Origin: Diadophis punctatus similis
Lineage: Eukaryota > Chordata > Lepidosauria > Squamata > Dipsadidae
Length of the DNA: 64,000 nucleotides
Assembly: GCA_023053685.1 (NCBI GenBank)
Contig: JALIGW010000158.1
Coordinates: forward strand, 62,001 to 126,000
Direction: 5' to 3'
The notes beneath the pieces are model-generated. The model was not told where the DNA came from. It was given only the letters and a program-made list of their open reading frames with translations, and did not search any database. This document shows, piece by piece, positions 10,118-22,725 of this stretch. How positions within the stretch are numbered: position 1 is the stretch's first letter; each line of letters begins with the position of its first letter. Both the position numbers and the translations under genes were made by a program.

Positions 10118-12937
10118 TCAGGGAAAGCTCGGAATCAAAAATCAAGCGAGAATTCGGCTTTCCAGCATGTGGGGAACAGGAATATGTGTTTCATTTTCAT
10201 TTCTGAGGTGTTTGTCAAAAGTCATGTTTTTTGGCTGTATTGAGTCCTAAGGCGAATGCTGTGTTAGACTTTGGGCTAGCTCTTCAGGGTAGGCTCGGAA
10301 TCGAAAATCAAGCGAGAATTCGGCTTTCCAGCCCGTGGGGAACAGGAATATGTGTTTCTTTTTCATTTCTGAGGTGTTTGTCAAAAGTGATGTTTTTGGA
10401 CTGAATTGAGAAATAAGGCGAATGCTGTGTTAGACCTTGGGCTAGCTCTTCATGGAAAGGTCGGAATCAAAAATCAAGCGAGAATTTGGCTTTCCAGCCC
10501 GTGGGGAACAGGAATATGTGTTTCATTTTCATTTCTGAGGTGTTTGTCAAAAGTCATGTTTTTTGGCTGTATTGAGTCCTAAGGCGAATGCTGTGTTAGA
10601 CTTTGGGCTAGCTCTTCAGGGTAGGCTCGGAATCAAAATTCAAGCGAGAATTTGGCTTTCCAGCACGTGGGGAACAGGAATATGTGTTTCTTTTTCATTT
10701 CTGAGGTGTTTGTCAAAAGTGATGTTTTTGGGCTGAATTGAGAACTAAGGCGAATTCCGTGTTAGACATTGGGCTTTCTCTTCAGGGAAAGCTCGGAATC
10801 AAAAATCAAGCGAGAATTCGGCTTTCCAGCCTGTGGGGAACAGGAATATGTGTTTCTTTTTCATTTCTGAGGTGTTTGTCAAAAGTGATGTTTTTGGGCT
10901 GAATTGAGAACTAAGGCGAATTCCGTGTTAGACATTGGGCTTTCTCTTCAGGGAAAGCTCGGAATCAAAAATCAAGCGAGAATTCGGCTTTCCAGCCTGT
11001 GGGGAACAGGAATATGTGTTTCATTTTCATTTCTGAGGTGTTTGTCAAAAGTCATGTTTTTTGGCTGTATTGAGTCCTAAGGCGAATGCTGTGTTAGACT
11101 TTGGGCTAGCTCTTCAGGGTAGGGTCGGAATCAAAATTCAAGCGAGAATTCGGCTTTCCAGCATGTGGGGAACAGGAATATGTGTTTCTTTTTCATTTCT
11201 GAGGTGTTTGTCAAAAGTGATGTTTTTGGACTGAATTGAATCCTAAGGCGAATGCTGTGTTAGACTTTCGGCTAGCTCTTCATGGTAGGCTCGGAATCGA
11301 AAATAAAGCGAGAATTCAGCTTTCCAGCCTGTGGGGAACAGGAATATGTGTTTCATTTTCATTTCTGAGGTGTTTGTCAAAAGTGATGTTTTTGGGCTGA
11401 ATTGAATCCTAAGGCGAATGCAGTGTTAGACTTTGGGCTAGCTCTTCAGGGTAGGCTTGGAATCAAAATTCAAGCGAGAATTCGGCTTTCCAGCCCGTGG
11501 GGAACAGGAATATGTGTTTCTTTTTCATTTCTGAGGTGTTTGTCAAAAGTGATGTTTTTGGACTGAATTGAATCCTAAGGCGAATGCTGTGTTAGACTTT
11601 GGGCTAGCTCTTCAGGGTAGGCTCGGAATCAAAATTCAAGCGAGAATTCGGCTTTCCAGCCCGTGGGGAACAGGAATATGTGTTTCTTTTTCATTTCTGA
11701 GGTGTTTGTCAAAAGTGATGTTTTTGGACTGAATTGAATCCTAAGGCGAATGCTGTGTTAGACTTTGGGCTAGCTCTTCAGGGTAGGCTCGGAATCGAAA
11801 ATAAAGCGAGAATTCAGCTTTCCAGCCTGTGGGGAACAGGAATATGTGTTTCATTTTCATTTCTGAGGTGTTTGTCAAAAGTGATGTTTTTGGGCTGAAT
11901 TGAGAAATAAGGCGAATGCTGTGTTAGACCTTGGGCTAGCTCTTCAGGGTAGGCTCGGAATCAAAATTCAAGCGAGAATTCGGCTTTCCAGCCCGTGGGG
12001 AACAGGAATATGTGTTTCTTTTTCATTTCTGAGGTGTTTGTAAAAAGTGATATTTTTGGGCTGAATTGAATCCTAAGGCGAATGCTGTGTTAAACTTTGG
12101 GCTAGCTCTTCAGGGTAGGCTCGGAATCGAAAATCAAGCAAGAATTTGGCTTTCCAGCACGTGGGGAACAGGAATATGTCTTTCTTTTTCATTTCTGAGG
12201 TGTTTGTCAAAAGTGATGTTTTTGGGCTGAATTGAATCCTAAGGCGAATGCTGTGTTAGACCTTGGGCTAGCTCTTCAGGGAAAGGTCGGAATCAAAAAT
12301 CAAGCAAGAATTCGGCTTTCCAGCCCGTGGGGAACAGGAATATGTGTTTCTTTTTCATTTCTGAGGTGTTTGTCAAAAGTGATGTTTTTGGGCTGAATTG
12401 AGAACTAAGGCGAATTCCGTGTTAGACATTGGGATTTCTCTTTCGGGAAAGCTCGGAATCAAAAATCAAACGAGAATTCGGCTTTCCAGCCTGTGGGGAA
12501 CAGGAATATGTGTTTCCTTTTCATTTCTGAGGTGTTTGTCAAAAGTGATGTTTTTGGACAATTGAATCCTAAGGCGAATGCTGTGTTAGACTTTGGGCTA
12601 GCTCTTCAGGGTAGGCTCGGAATCGAAAATCAAGCGAGAATTTGGCTTTCCAGCACGTGGGGAACAGGAATATGTGTTTCTTTTTCATTTCTGAGGTGTT
12701 TGTCAAAAGTGATGTTTTTGGACTGAATTGAATCCTAAGGTGAATGCTGTGTTAGACTTTCGGCTAGCTCTTCAGGGTAGGCTCGGAATCGAAAATCAAG
12801 CGAGAATTTGGCTTTCCAGCCCGTGGGGAACAGGAATATGTGTTTCATTTTCATTTCTGAGGTGTTTGTCAAAAGTCATGTTTTTTGGCTGTATTGAGTC
12901 CTAAGGCGAATGCTGTGTTAGACTTTGGGCTAGCTCT
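10118..12937 (+). repeat. Mixed satellite monomers between the dimeric sub-array and the HOR region
   Basis: Contains A, B, C, D, L, AAAATAAAG-type, G, H, I, J and K monomers without a stable long unit. Near 12045 a G monomer has TTTGTAAAAAG in place of TTTGTCAAAAG, one of few changes in the otherwise invariant core. Near 12100 a private TTAAACTTTGG occurs. The first GGGATTTCTC-TTTCGGG junction of the window is near 12431-12447, leading into a J monomer. Confidence 0.75.
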
Positions 12938-14763
12938 TCAGGGTAGGCTCGGAATCAAAATTCAAGCGAGAATTCGGCTTTCCAGCACGTGGGGAACAGG
13001 AATATGTGTTTCTTTTTCATTTCTGAGGTGTTTGTCAAAAGTGATGTTTTTGGGCTGAATTGAGAACTAAGGCGAATTCCGTGTTAGACATTGGGCTTTC
13101 TCTTCAGGGAAAGCTCGGAATCAAAAATCAAGCGAGAATTCGGCTTTCCAGCCTGTGGGGAACAGGAATATGTGTTTCATTTTCATTTCTGAGGTGTTTG
13201 TCAAAAGTCATGTTTTTTGGCTGTATTGAGTCCTAAGGCGAATGCTGTGTTAGACTTTGGGCTAGCTCTTCAGGGAAAGGTCGGAATCAAAAATCAAGCG
13301 AGAATTCGGCTTTCCAGCCTGTGGGGAACAGGAATATGTGTTTCTTTTTCATTTCTGAGGTGTTTGTCAAAAGTGATGTTTTTGGGCTGAATTGAGAACT
13401 AAGGCGAATTCCGTGTTAGACATTGGGCTTTCTCTTCAGGGAAAGCTCGGAATCAAAAATCAAGCGAGAATTCGGCTTTCCAGCCTGTGGGGAACAGGAA
13501 TATGTGTTTCATTTTCATTTCTGAGGTGTTTGTCAAAAGTCATGTTTTTTGGCTGTATTGAGTCCTAAGGCGAATGCTGTGTTAGACTTTGGGCTAGCTC
13601 TTCAGGGTAGGCTCGGAATCAAAATTCAAGCGAGAATTCGGCTTTCCAGCATGTGGGGAACAGGAATATGTGTTTCTTTTTCATTTCTGAGGTGTTTGTC
13701 AAAAGTGATGTTTTTGGGCTGAATTGAGAAATAAGGCGAATGCTGTGTTAGACCTTGGGCTAGCTCTTCAGGGTAGGCTCGGAATCAAAATTCAAGCGAG
13801 AATTCGGCTTTCCAGCCCGTGGGGAACAGGAATATGTGTTTCTTTTTCATTTCTGAGGTGTTTGTCAAAAGTGATATTTTTGGGCTGAATTGAATCCTAA
13901 GGCGAATGCTGTGTTAGACTTTGGGCTAGCTCTTCAGGGTAGGCTCGGAATCGAAAATCAAGCAAGAATTTGGCTTTCCAGCACGTGGGGAACAGGAATA
14001 TGTCTTTCTTTTTCATTTCTGAGGTGTTTGTCAAAAGTGATGTTTTTGGGCTGAATTGAATCCTAAGGCGAATGCTGTGTTAGACCTTGGGCTAGCTCTT
14101 CAGGGAAAGGTCGGAATCAAAAATCAAGCGAGAATTCGGCTTTCCAGCCCGTGGGGAACAGGAATATGTGTTTCTTTTTCATTTCTGAGGTGTTTGTCAA
14201 AAGTGATGTTTTTGGGCTGAATTGAGAACTAAGGCGAATTCCGTGTTAGACATTGGGATTTCTCTTTCGGGAAAGCTCGGAATCAAAAATCAAATGAGAA
14301 TTTGGCTTTCCAGCATGTGGGGAACAGGAATATGTGTTTCTTTTTCATTTCTGAGGTGTTTGTCAAAAGTGATGTTTTTGGGCTGAATTGAATCCTAAGG
14401 CGAATGCTGTGTTAGACTTTCGGCTAGCTCTTCAGGGTAGGCTCGGAATCGAAAATCAAGCGAGAATTTGGCTTTCCAGCACGTGGGGAACAGGAATATG
14501 TGTTTCTTTTTCATTTCTGAGGTGTTTGTCAAAAGTGATGTTTTTGGACTGAATTGAATCCTAAGGTGAATGCTGTGTTAGACTTTCGGCTAGCTCTTCA
14601 GGGTAGGCTCGGAATCGAAAATCAAGCGAGAATTTGGCTTTCCAGCCCGTGGGGAACAGGAATATGTGTTTCATTTTCATTTCTGAGGTGTTTGTCAAAA
14701 GTCATGTTTTTTGGCTGTATTGAGTCCTAAGGCGAATGCTGTGTTAGACTTTGGGCTAGCTCT
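12938..14763 (+). repeat. 11-monomer HOR unit
   Basis: Order A B D B F G H I J' K L, 1826 bp (11 x 166). It equals the 12-mer with C missing. The J' monomer (about 14266) keeps the TTTCGGG start but has AAATGAGAATTTGG and CATGTGG and lacks the 2-bp GGACAATTG deletion, so it is a recombinant or diverged J. Confidence 0.8.
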
Positions 14764-16091
14764 TCAGGGTAGGCTCGGAATCAAAATTCAAGCAAGAATT
14801 CGGCTTTCCAGCACGTGGGGAACAGGAATATGTGTTTCTTTTTCATTTCTGAGGTGTTTGTCAAAAGTGATGTTTTTGGGCTGAATTGAGAACTAAGGCG
14901 AATTCCGTGTTAGACATTGGGCTTTCTCTTCAGGGAAAGCTCGGAATCAAAAATCAAGCGAGAATTCGGCTTTCCAGCCTGTGGGGAACAGGAATATGTG
15001 TTTCATTTTCATTTCTGAGGTGTTTGTCAAAAGTCATGTTTTTTGGCTGTATTGAGTCCTAAGGCGAATGCTGTGTTAGACTTTGGGCTAGCTCTTCAGG
15101 GTAGGCTCGGAATCGAAAATCAAGCGAGAATTCGGCTTTCCAGCCTGTGGGGAACAGGAATATGTGTTTCATTTTCATTTCTGAGGTGTTTGTCAAAAGT
15201 CATGTTTTTTGGCTGTATTGAGTCCTAAGGCGAATGCTGTGTTAGACTTTGGGCTAGCTCTTCAGGGAAAGGTCGGAATCAAAAATCAAGCGAGAATTCG
15301 GCTTTCCAGCCTGTGGGGAACAGGAATATGTGTTTCTTTTTCATTTCTGAGGTGTTTGTCAAAAGTGATGTTTTTGGGCTGAATTGAGAACTAAGGCGAA
15401 TTCCGTGTTAGACATTGGGCTTTCTCTTCAGGGAAAGCTCGGAATCAAAAATCAAGCGAGAATTCGGCTTTCCAGCCTGTGGGGAACAGGAATATGTGTT
15501 TCATTTTCATTTCTGAGGTGTTTGTCAAAAGTCATGTTTTTTGGCTGTATTGAGTCCTAAGGCGAATGCTGTGTTAGACTTTGGGCTAGCTCTTCAGGGT
15601 AGGCTCGGAATCAAAATTCAAGCGAGAATTCGGCTTTCCAGCATGTGGGGAACAGGAATATGTGTTTCTTTTTCATTTCTGAGGTGTTTGTCAAAAGTGA
15701 TGTTTTTGGGCTGAATTGAGAAATAAGGCGAATGCTGTGTTAGACCTTGGGCTAGCTCTTCAGGGTAGGCTCGGAATCAAAATTCAAGCGAGAATTCGGC
15801 TTTCCAGCCCGTGGGGAACAGGAATATGTGTTTCTTTTTCATTTCTGAGGTGTTTGTCAAAAGTGATATTTTTGGGCTGAATTGAATCCTAAGGCGAATG
15901 CTGTGTTAGACTTTGGGCTAGCTCTTCAGGGTAGGCTCGGAATCGAAAATCAAGCGAGAATTTGGCTTTCCAGCACGTGGGGAACAGGAATATGTGTTTC
16001 TTTTTCATTTCTGAGGTGTTTGTCAAAAGTGATGTTTTTGGACTGAATTGAATCCTAAGGCGAATGCTGTGTTAGACTTTGGGCTAGCTCT
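14764..16091 (+). repeat. 8-monomer HOR unit
   Basis: Order A B C D B F G K', 1328 bp (8 x 166). H, I, J and L are absent. K' (about 15926) has CACGTGG and GGACTG but AAGGCGAAT and CTTTGGG, and joins directly to the next A at 16092. Confidence 0.8.
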
Positions 16092-18081
16092 TCAGGGTAG
16101 GCTCGGAATCAAAATTCAAGCGAGAATTCGGCTTTCCAGCACGTGGGGAACAGGAATATGTGTTTCTTTTTCATTTCTGAGGTGTTTGTCAAAAGTGATG
16201 TTTTTGGGCTGAATTGAGAACTAAGGCGAATTCCGTGTTAGACATTGGGCTTTCTCTTCAGGGAAAGCTCGGAATCAAAAATCAAGCGAGAATTCGGCTT
16301 TCCAGCCTGTGGGGAACAGGAATATGTGTTTCATTTTCATTTCTGAGGTGTTTGTCAAAAGTCATGTTTTTTGGCTGTATTGAGTCCTAAGGCGAATGCT
16401 GTGTTAGACTTTGGGCTAGCTCTTCAGGGTAGGCTCGGAATCAAAATTCAAGCGAGAATTCGGCTTTCCAGCCTGTGGGGAACAGGAATATGTGTTTCAT
16501 TTTCATTTCTGAGGTGTTTGTCAAAAGTCATGTTTTTTGGCTGTATTGAGTCCTAAGGCGAATGCTGTGTTAGACTTTGGGCTAGCTCTTCAGGGAAAGG
16601 TCGGAATCAAAAATCAAGCGAGAATTCGGCTTTCCAGCCTGTGGGGAACAGGAATATGTGTTTCTTTTTCATTTCTGAGGTGTTTGTCAAAAGTGATGTT
16701 TTTGGGCTGAATTGAGAACTAAGGCGAATTCCGTGTTAGACATTGGGCTTTCTCTTCAGGGAAAGCTCGGAATCAAAAATCAAGCGAGAATTCGGCTTTC
16801 CAGCCTGTGGGGAACAGGAATATGTGTTTCATTTTCATTTCTGAGGTGTTTGTCAAAAGTCATGTTTTTTGGCTGTATTGAGTCCTAAGGCGAATGCTGT
16901 GTTAGACTTTGGGCTAGCTCTTCAGGGTAGGCTCGGAATCAAAATTCAAGCGAGAATTCGGCTTTCCAGCATGTGGGGAACAGGAATATGTGTTTCTTTT
17001 TCATTTCTGAGGTGTTTGTCAAAAGTGATGTTTTTGGGCTGAATTGAGAAATAAGGCGAATGCTGTGTTAGACCTTGGGCTAGCTCTTCAGGGTAGGCTC
17101 GGAATCAAAATTCAAGCGAGAATTCGGCTTTCCAGCCCGTGGGGAACAGGAATATGTGTTTCTTTTTCATTTCTGAGGTGTTTGTCAAAAGTGATATTTT
17201 TGGGCTGAATTGAATCCTAAGGCGAATGCTGTGTTAGACTTTGGGCTAGCTCTTCAGGGTAGGCTCGGAATCGAAAATCAAGCAAGAATTTGGCTTTCCA
17301 GCACGTGGGGAACAGGAATATGTCTTTCTTTTTCATTTCTGAGGTGTTTGTCAAAAGTGATGTTTTTGGGCTGAATTGAATCCTAAGGCGAATGCTGTGT
17401 TAGACCTTGGGCTAGCTCTTCAGGGAAAGGTCGGAATCAAAAATCAAGCGAGAATTCGGCTTTCCAGCCCGTGGGGAACAGGAATATGTGTTTCTTTTTC
17501 ATTTCTGAGGTGTTTGTCAAAAGTGATGTTTTTGGGCTGAATTGAGAACTAAGGCGAATTCCGTGTTAGACATTGGGATTTCTCTTTCGGGAAAGCTCGG
17601 AATCAAAAATCAAACGAGAATTCGGCTTTCCAGCCTGTGGGGAACAGGAATATGTGTTTCATTTTCATTTCTGAGGTGTTTGTCAAAAGTGATGTTTTTG
17701 GACAATTGAATCCTAAGGCGAATGCTGTGTTAGACTTTGGGCTAGCTCTTCAGGGTAGGCTCGGAATCGAAAATCAAGCGAGAATTTGGCTTTCCAGCAC
17801 GTGGGGAACAGGAATATGTGTTTCTTTTTCATTTCTGAGGTGTTTGTCAAAAGTGATGTTTTTGGACTGAATTGAATCCTAAGGTGAATGCTGTGTTAGA
17901 CTTTCGGCTAGCTCTTCAGGGTAGGCTCGGAATCGAAAATCAAGCGAGAATTTGGCTTTCCAGCCCGTGGGGAACAGGAATATGTGTTTCATTTTCATTT
18001 CTGAGGTGTTTGTCAAAAGTCATGTTTTTTGGCTGTATTGAGTCCTAAGGCGAATGCTGTGTTAGACTTTGGGCTAGCTCT
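16092..18081 (+). repeat. Canonical 12-monomer HOR unit (1990 bp)
   Basis: Order A 16092, B 16258, C-like 16424 (with AAAATTC), D 16590, B 16756, F 16922, G 17088, H 17254, I 17420, J 17586, K 17750, L 17916, then A again at 18082. Length is 12 x 166 minus the 2 bp missing in J. It is the simplest unit from which neighbouring units follow by gain or loss of whole monomers. Confidence 0.85.
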
Positions 18082-20237
18082 TCAGGGTAGGCTCGGAATC
18101 AAAATTCAAGCGAGAATTCGGCTTTCCAGCACGTGGGGAACAGGAATATGTGTTTCTTTTTCATTTCTGAGGTGTTTGTCAAAAGTGATGTTTTTGGGCT
18201 GAATTGAGAACTAAGGCGAATTCCGTGTTAGACATTGGGCTTTCTCTTCAGGGAAAGTTCGGAATCAAAAATCAAGCGAGAATTCGGCTTTCCAGCCTGT
18301 GGGGAACAGGAATATGTGTTTCATTTTCATTTCTGAGGTGTTTGTCAAAAGTCATGTTTTTTGGCTGTATTGAGTCCTAAGGCGAATGCTGTGTTAGACT
18401 TTGGGCTAGCTCTTCAGGGTAGGCTCGGAATCGAAAATCAAGCGAGAATTCGGCTTTCCAGCCTGTGGGGAACAGGAATATGTGTTTCATTTTCATTTCT
18501 GAGGTGTTTGTCAAAAGTCATGTTTTTTGGCTGTATTGAGTCCTAAGGCGAATGCTGTGTTAGACTTTGGGCTAGCTCTTCAGGGAAAGGTCGGAATCAA
18601 AAATCAAGCGAGAATTCGGCTTTCCAGCCTGTGGGGAACAGGAATATGTGTTTCTTTTTCATTTCTGAGGTGTTTGTCAAAAGTGATGTTTTTGGGCTGA
18701 ATTGAGAACTAAGGCGAATTCCGTGTTAGACATTGGGCTTTCTCTTCAGGGAAAGCTCGGAATCAAAAATCAAGCGAGAATTCGGCTTTCCAGCCTGTGG
18801 GGAACAGGAATATGTGTTTCATTTTCATTTCTGAGGTGTTTGTCAAAAGTCATGTTTTTTGGCTGTATTGAGTCCTAAGGCGAATGCTGTGTTAGACTTT
18901 GGGCTAGCTCTTCAGGGTAGGCTCGGAATCAAAATTCAAGCGAGAATTCGGCTTTCCAGCATGTGGGGAACAGAAATATGTGTTTCTTTTTCATTTCTGA
19001 GGTGTTTGTCAAAAGTGATGTTTTTGGACTGAATTGAATCCTAAGGCGAATGCTGTGTTAGACTTTCGGCAAGCTCCTCATGGTAGGCTCGGAATCGAAA
19101 ATCAAGCGAGAATTTGGCTTTCCAGCCCGTGGGGAACAGGAATATGTGTTTCATTTTCATTTCTGAGGTGTTTGTCAAAAGTCATGTTTTTTGGCTGTAT
19201 TGAGTCCTAAGGCGAATGCTGTGTTAGACTTTGGGCTAGCTCTTCAGGGTAGGCTCGGAATAAAAATTCAAGCGAGAATCCGGCTTTCCAGCCCGTGGGG
19301 AACAGGAATATGTGTTTCTTTTTCATTTCTGAGGTGTTTGTCAAAAGTGATGTTTTTGGACTGAATTGAATCCTAAGGTGAATGCTGTGTTAGACTTTCG
19401 GCTAGCTCTTCAGGGTAGGCTCGGAATCGAAAATCAAGCGAGAATTTGGCTTTCCAGCCCGTGGGGAACAGGAATATGTGTTTCATTTTCATTTCTGAGG
19501 TGTTTGTCAAAAGTCATGTTTTTTGGCTGTATTGAGTCCAAAGGCGAATGCTGTGTTAGACTTTGGGCTAGCTCTTCAGGGTAGGCTCGGAATCAAAATT
19601 CAAGCGAGAATTCGGCTTGCCAGCCCGTGGGGAACAGGAATATGTGTTTCTTTTTCATTTCTGAGGTGTTTGTCAAAAGTGATATTTTTGGGCTGAATTG
19701 AATCCTAAGGCGAATGCTGTGTTAGACTTTCGGCTAGCTCTTCAGGGTAGGCTCGGAATCGAAAATCAAGCAAGAATTTGGCTTTCCAGCACGTGGGGAA
19801 CAGGAATATGTCTTTCTTTTTCATTTCTGAGGTGTTTGTCAAAAGTGATGTTTTTGGACAATTGAATCCTAAGGCGAATGCTGTGTTAGACTTTGGGCTA
19901 GCTCTTCAGGGTAGGCTCGGAATCGAAAATCAAGCGAGAATTTGGCTTTCCAGCACGTGGGGAACAGGAATATGTGTTTCTTTTTCATTTCTGAGGTGTT
20001 TGTCAAAAGTGATGTTTTTGGACTGAATTGAATCCTAAGGTGAATGCTGTGTTAGACTTTCGGCTAGCTCTTCAGGGTAGGCTCGGAATCGAAAATCAAG
20101 CGAGAATTTGGCTTTCCAGCCCATGGGGAACAGGAATATGTGTTTCATTTTCATTTCTGAGGTGTTTGTCAAAAGTCATGTTTTTTGGCTGTATTGAGTC
20201 CTAAGGCGAATGCTGTGTTAGACTTTGGGCTAGCTCT
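18082..20237 (+). repeat. 13-monomer HOR unit with an F'/L' pair and an H/J hybrid
   Basis: Order A B C D B F' L' M L G H/J K L, 2156 bp. F' (18912) has ACAGAAATATG and GGCAAGCTCCTC. L' (19078) follows CATGGTAGG. M (19244) has AATAAAAATTC and ATCCGG. The L at 19410 has GAGTCCAAAGG. The monomer at 19742 starts as H (AAGCAAG, ATGTCTTTC) and ends as J (GGACAATTG), so I is skipped. Confidence 0.85.
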
Positions 20238-22725
20238 TCAGGGTAGGCTCGGAATCAAAATTCAAGCGAGAATTCGGCTTTCCAGCACGTGGGGAACAGG
20301 AATATGTGTTTCTTTTTCATTTCTGAGGTGTTTGTCAAAAGTGATGTTTTTGGGCTGAATTGAGAACTAAGGCGAATTCCGTGTTAGACATTGGGCTTTC
20401 TCTTCAGGGAAAGTTCGGAATCAAAAATCAAGCGAGAATTCGGCTTTCCAGCCTGTGGGGAACAGGAATATGTGTTTCATTTTCATTTCTGAGGTGTTTG
20501 TCAAAAGTCATGTTTTTTGGCTGTATTGAGTCCTAAGGCGAATGCTGTGTTAGACTTTGGGCTAGCTCTTCAGGGTAGGCTCGGAATCGAAAATCAAGCG
20601 AGAATTCGGCTTTCCAGCCTGTGGGGAACAGGAATATGTGTTTCATTTTCATTTCTGAGGTGTTTGTCAAAAGTCATGTTTTTTGGCTGTATTGAGTCCT
20701 AAGGCGAATGCTGTGTTAGACTTTGGGCTAGCTCTTCAGGGAAAGGTCGGAATCAAAAATCAAGCGAGAATTCGGCTTTCCAGCCTGTGGGGAACAGGAA
20801 TATGTGTTTCTTTTTCATTTCTGAGGTGTTTGTCAAAAGTGATGTTTTTGGGCTGAATTGAGAACTAAGGCGAATTCCGTGTTAGACATTGGGCTTTCTC
20901 TTCAGGGAAAGCTCGGAATCAAAAATCAAGCGAGAATTCGGCTTTCCAGCCTGTGGGGAACAGGAATATGTGTTTCATTTTCATTTCTGAGGTGTTTGTC
21001 AAAAGTCATGTTTTTTGGCTGTATTGAGTCCTAAGGCGAATGCTGTGTTAGACTTTGGGCTAGCTCTTCAGGGTAGGCTCGGAATCAAAATTCAAGCGAG
21101 AATTCGGCTTTCCAGCATGTGGGGAACAGAAATATGTGTTTCTTTTTCATTTCTGAGGTGTTTGTCAAAAGTGATGTTTTTGGACTGAATTGAATCCTAA
21201 GGCGAATGCTGTGTTAGACTTTCGGCAAGCTCCTCATGGTAGGCTCGGAATCGAAAATCAAGCGAGAATTTGGCTTTCCAGCCCGTGGGGAACAGGAATA
21301 TGTGTTTCATTTTCATTTCTGAGGTGTTTGTCAAAAGTCATGTTTTTTGGCTGTATTGAGTCCTAAGGCGAATGCTGTGTTAGACTTTGGGCTAGCTCTT
21401 CAGGGTAGGCTCGGAATCAAAATTCAAGCGAGAATTCGGCTTTCCAGCATGTGGGGAACAGAAATATGTGTTTCTTTTTCATTTCTGAGGTGTTTGTCAA
21501 AAGTGATGTTTTTGGACTGAATTGAATCCTAAGGCGAATGCTGTGTTAGACTTTCGGCAAGCTCCTCATGGTAGGCTCGGAATCGAAAATCAAGCGAGAA
21601 TTTGGCTTTCCAGCCCGTGGGGAACAGGAATATGTGTTTCATTTTCATTTCTGAGGTGTTTGTCAAAAGTCATGTTTTTTGGCTGTATTGAGTCCTAAGG
21701 CGAATGCTGTGTTAGACTTTGGGCTAGCTCTTCAGGGTAGGCTCGGAATAAAAATTCAAGCGAGAATCCGGCTTTCCAGCCCGTGGGGAACAGGAATATG
21801 TGTTTCTTTTTCATTTCTGAGGTGTTTGTCAAAAGTGATGTTTTTGGACTGAATTGAATCCTAAGGTGAATGCTGTGTTAGACTTTCGGCTAGCTCTTCA
21901 GGGTAGGCTCGGAATCGAAAATCAAGCGAGAATTTGGCTTTCCAGCCCGTGGGGAACAGGAATATGTGTTTCATTTTCATTTCTGAGGTGTTTGTCAAAA
22001 GTCATGTTTTTTGGCTGTATTGAGTCCAAAGGCGAATGCTGTGTTAGACTTTGGGCTAGCTCTTCAGGGTAGGCTCGGAATCAAAATTCAAGCGAGAATT
22101 CGGCTTTCCAGCCCGTGGGGAACAGGAATATGTGTTTCTTTTTCATTTCTGAGGTGTTTGTCAAAAGTGATATTTTTGGGCTGAATTGAATCCTAAGGCG
22201 AATGCTGTGTTAGACTTTCGGCTAGCTCTTCAGGGTAGGCTCGGAATCGAAAATCAAGCAAGAATTTGGCTTTCCAGCACGTGGGGAACAGGAATATGTC
22301 TTTCTTTTTCATTTCTGAGGTGTTTGTCAAAAGTGATGTTTTTGGACAATTGAATCCTAAGGCGAATGCTGTGTTAGACTTTGGGCTAGCTCTTCAGGGT
22401 AGGCTCGGAATCGAAAATCAAGCGAGAATTTGGCTTTCCAGCACGTGGGGAACAGGAATATGTGTTTCTTTTTCATTTCTGAGGTGTTTGTCAAAAGTGA
22501 TGTTTTTGGACTGAATTGAATCCTAAGGTGAATGCTGTGTTAGACTTTCGGCTAGCTCTTCAGGGTAGGCTCGGAATCGAAAATCAAGCGAGAATTTGGC
22601 TTTCCAGCCCGTGGGGAACAGGAATATGTGTTTCATTTTCATTTCTGAGGTGTTTGTCAAAAGTCATGTTTTTTGGCTGTATTGAGTCCTAAGGCGAATG
22701 CTGTGTTAGACATTGGGCTAGCTCT
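20238..22725 (+). repeat. 15-monomer HOR unit: the preceding unit plus a duplicated F'-L' dimer
   Basis: 2488 bp. It follows 18082-20237 monomer by monomer, including the H/J hybrid and GAGTCCAAAGG, but the F'-L' pair occurs twice (GGCAAGCTCCTC near 21222 and 21554, 332 bp apart). The difference in length from the preceding unit is exactly 332 bp. Confidence 0.88.

Noticed and set aside
12040..12060. Promoter-like A/T-rich string near TTTGTAAAAAGTGATATTTTT
   Set aside because: It is a G monomer with one private C-to-A change; nothing downstream resembles a transcribed gene.
17580..17605. True CENP-B box in J monomers
   Set aside because: TCGG replaces the required CGGG, giving two mismatches at essential positions. 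Kept only as a low-interest resemblance.
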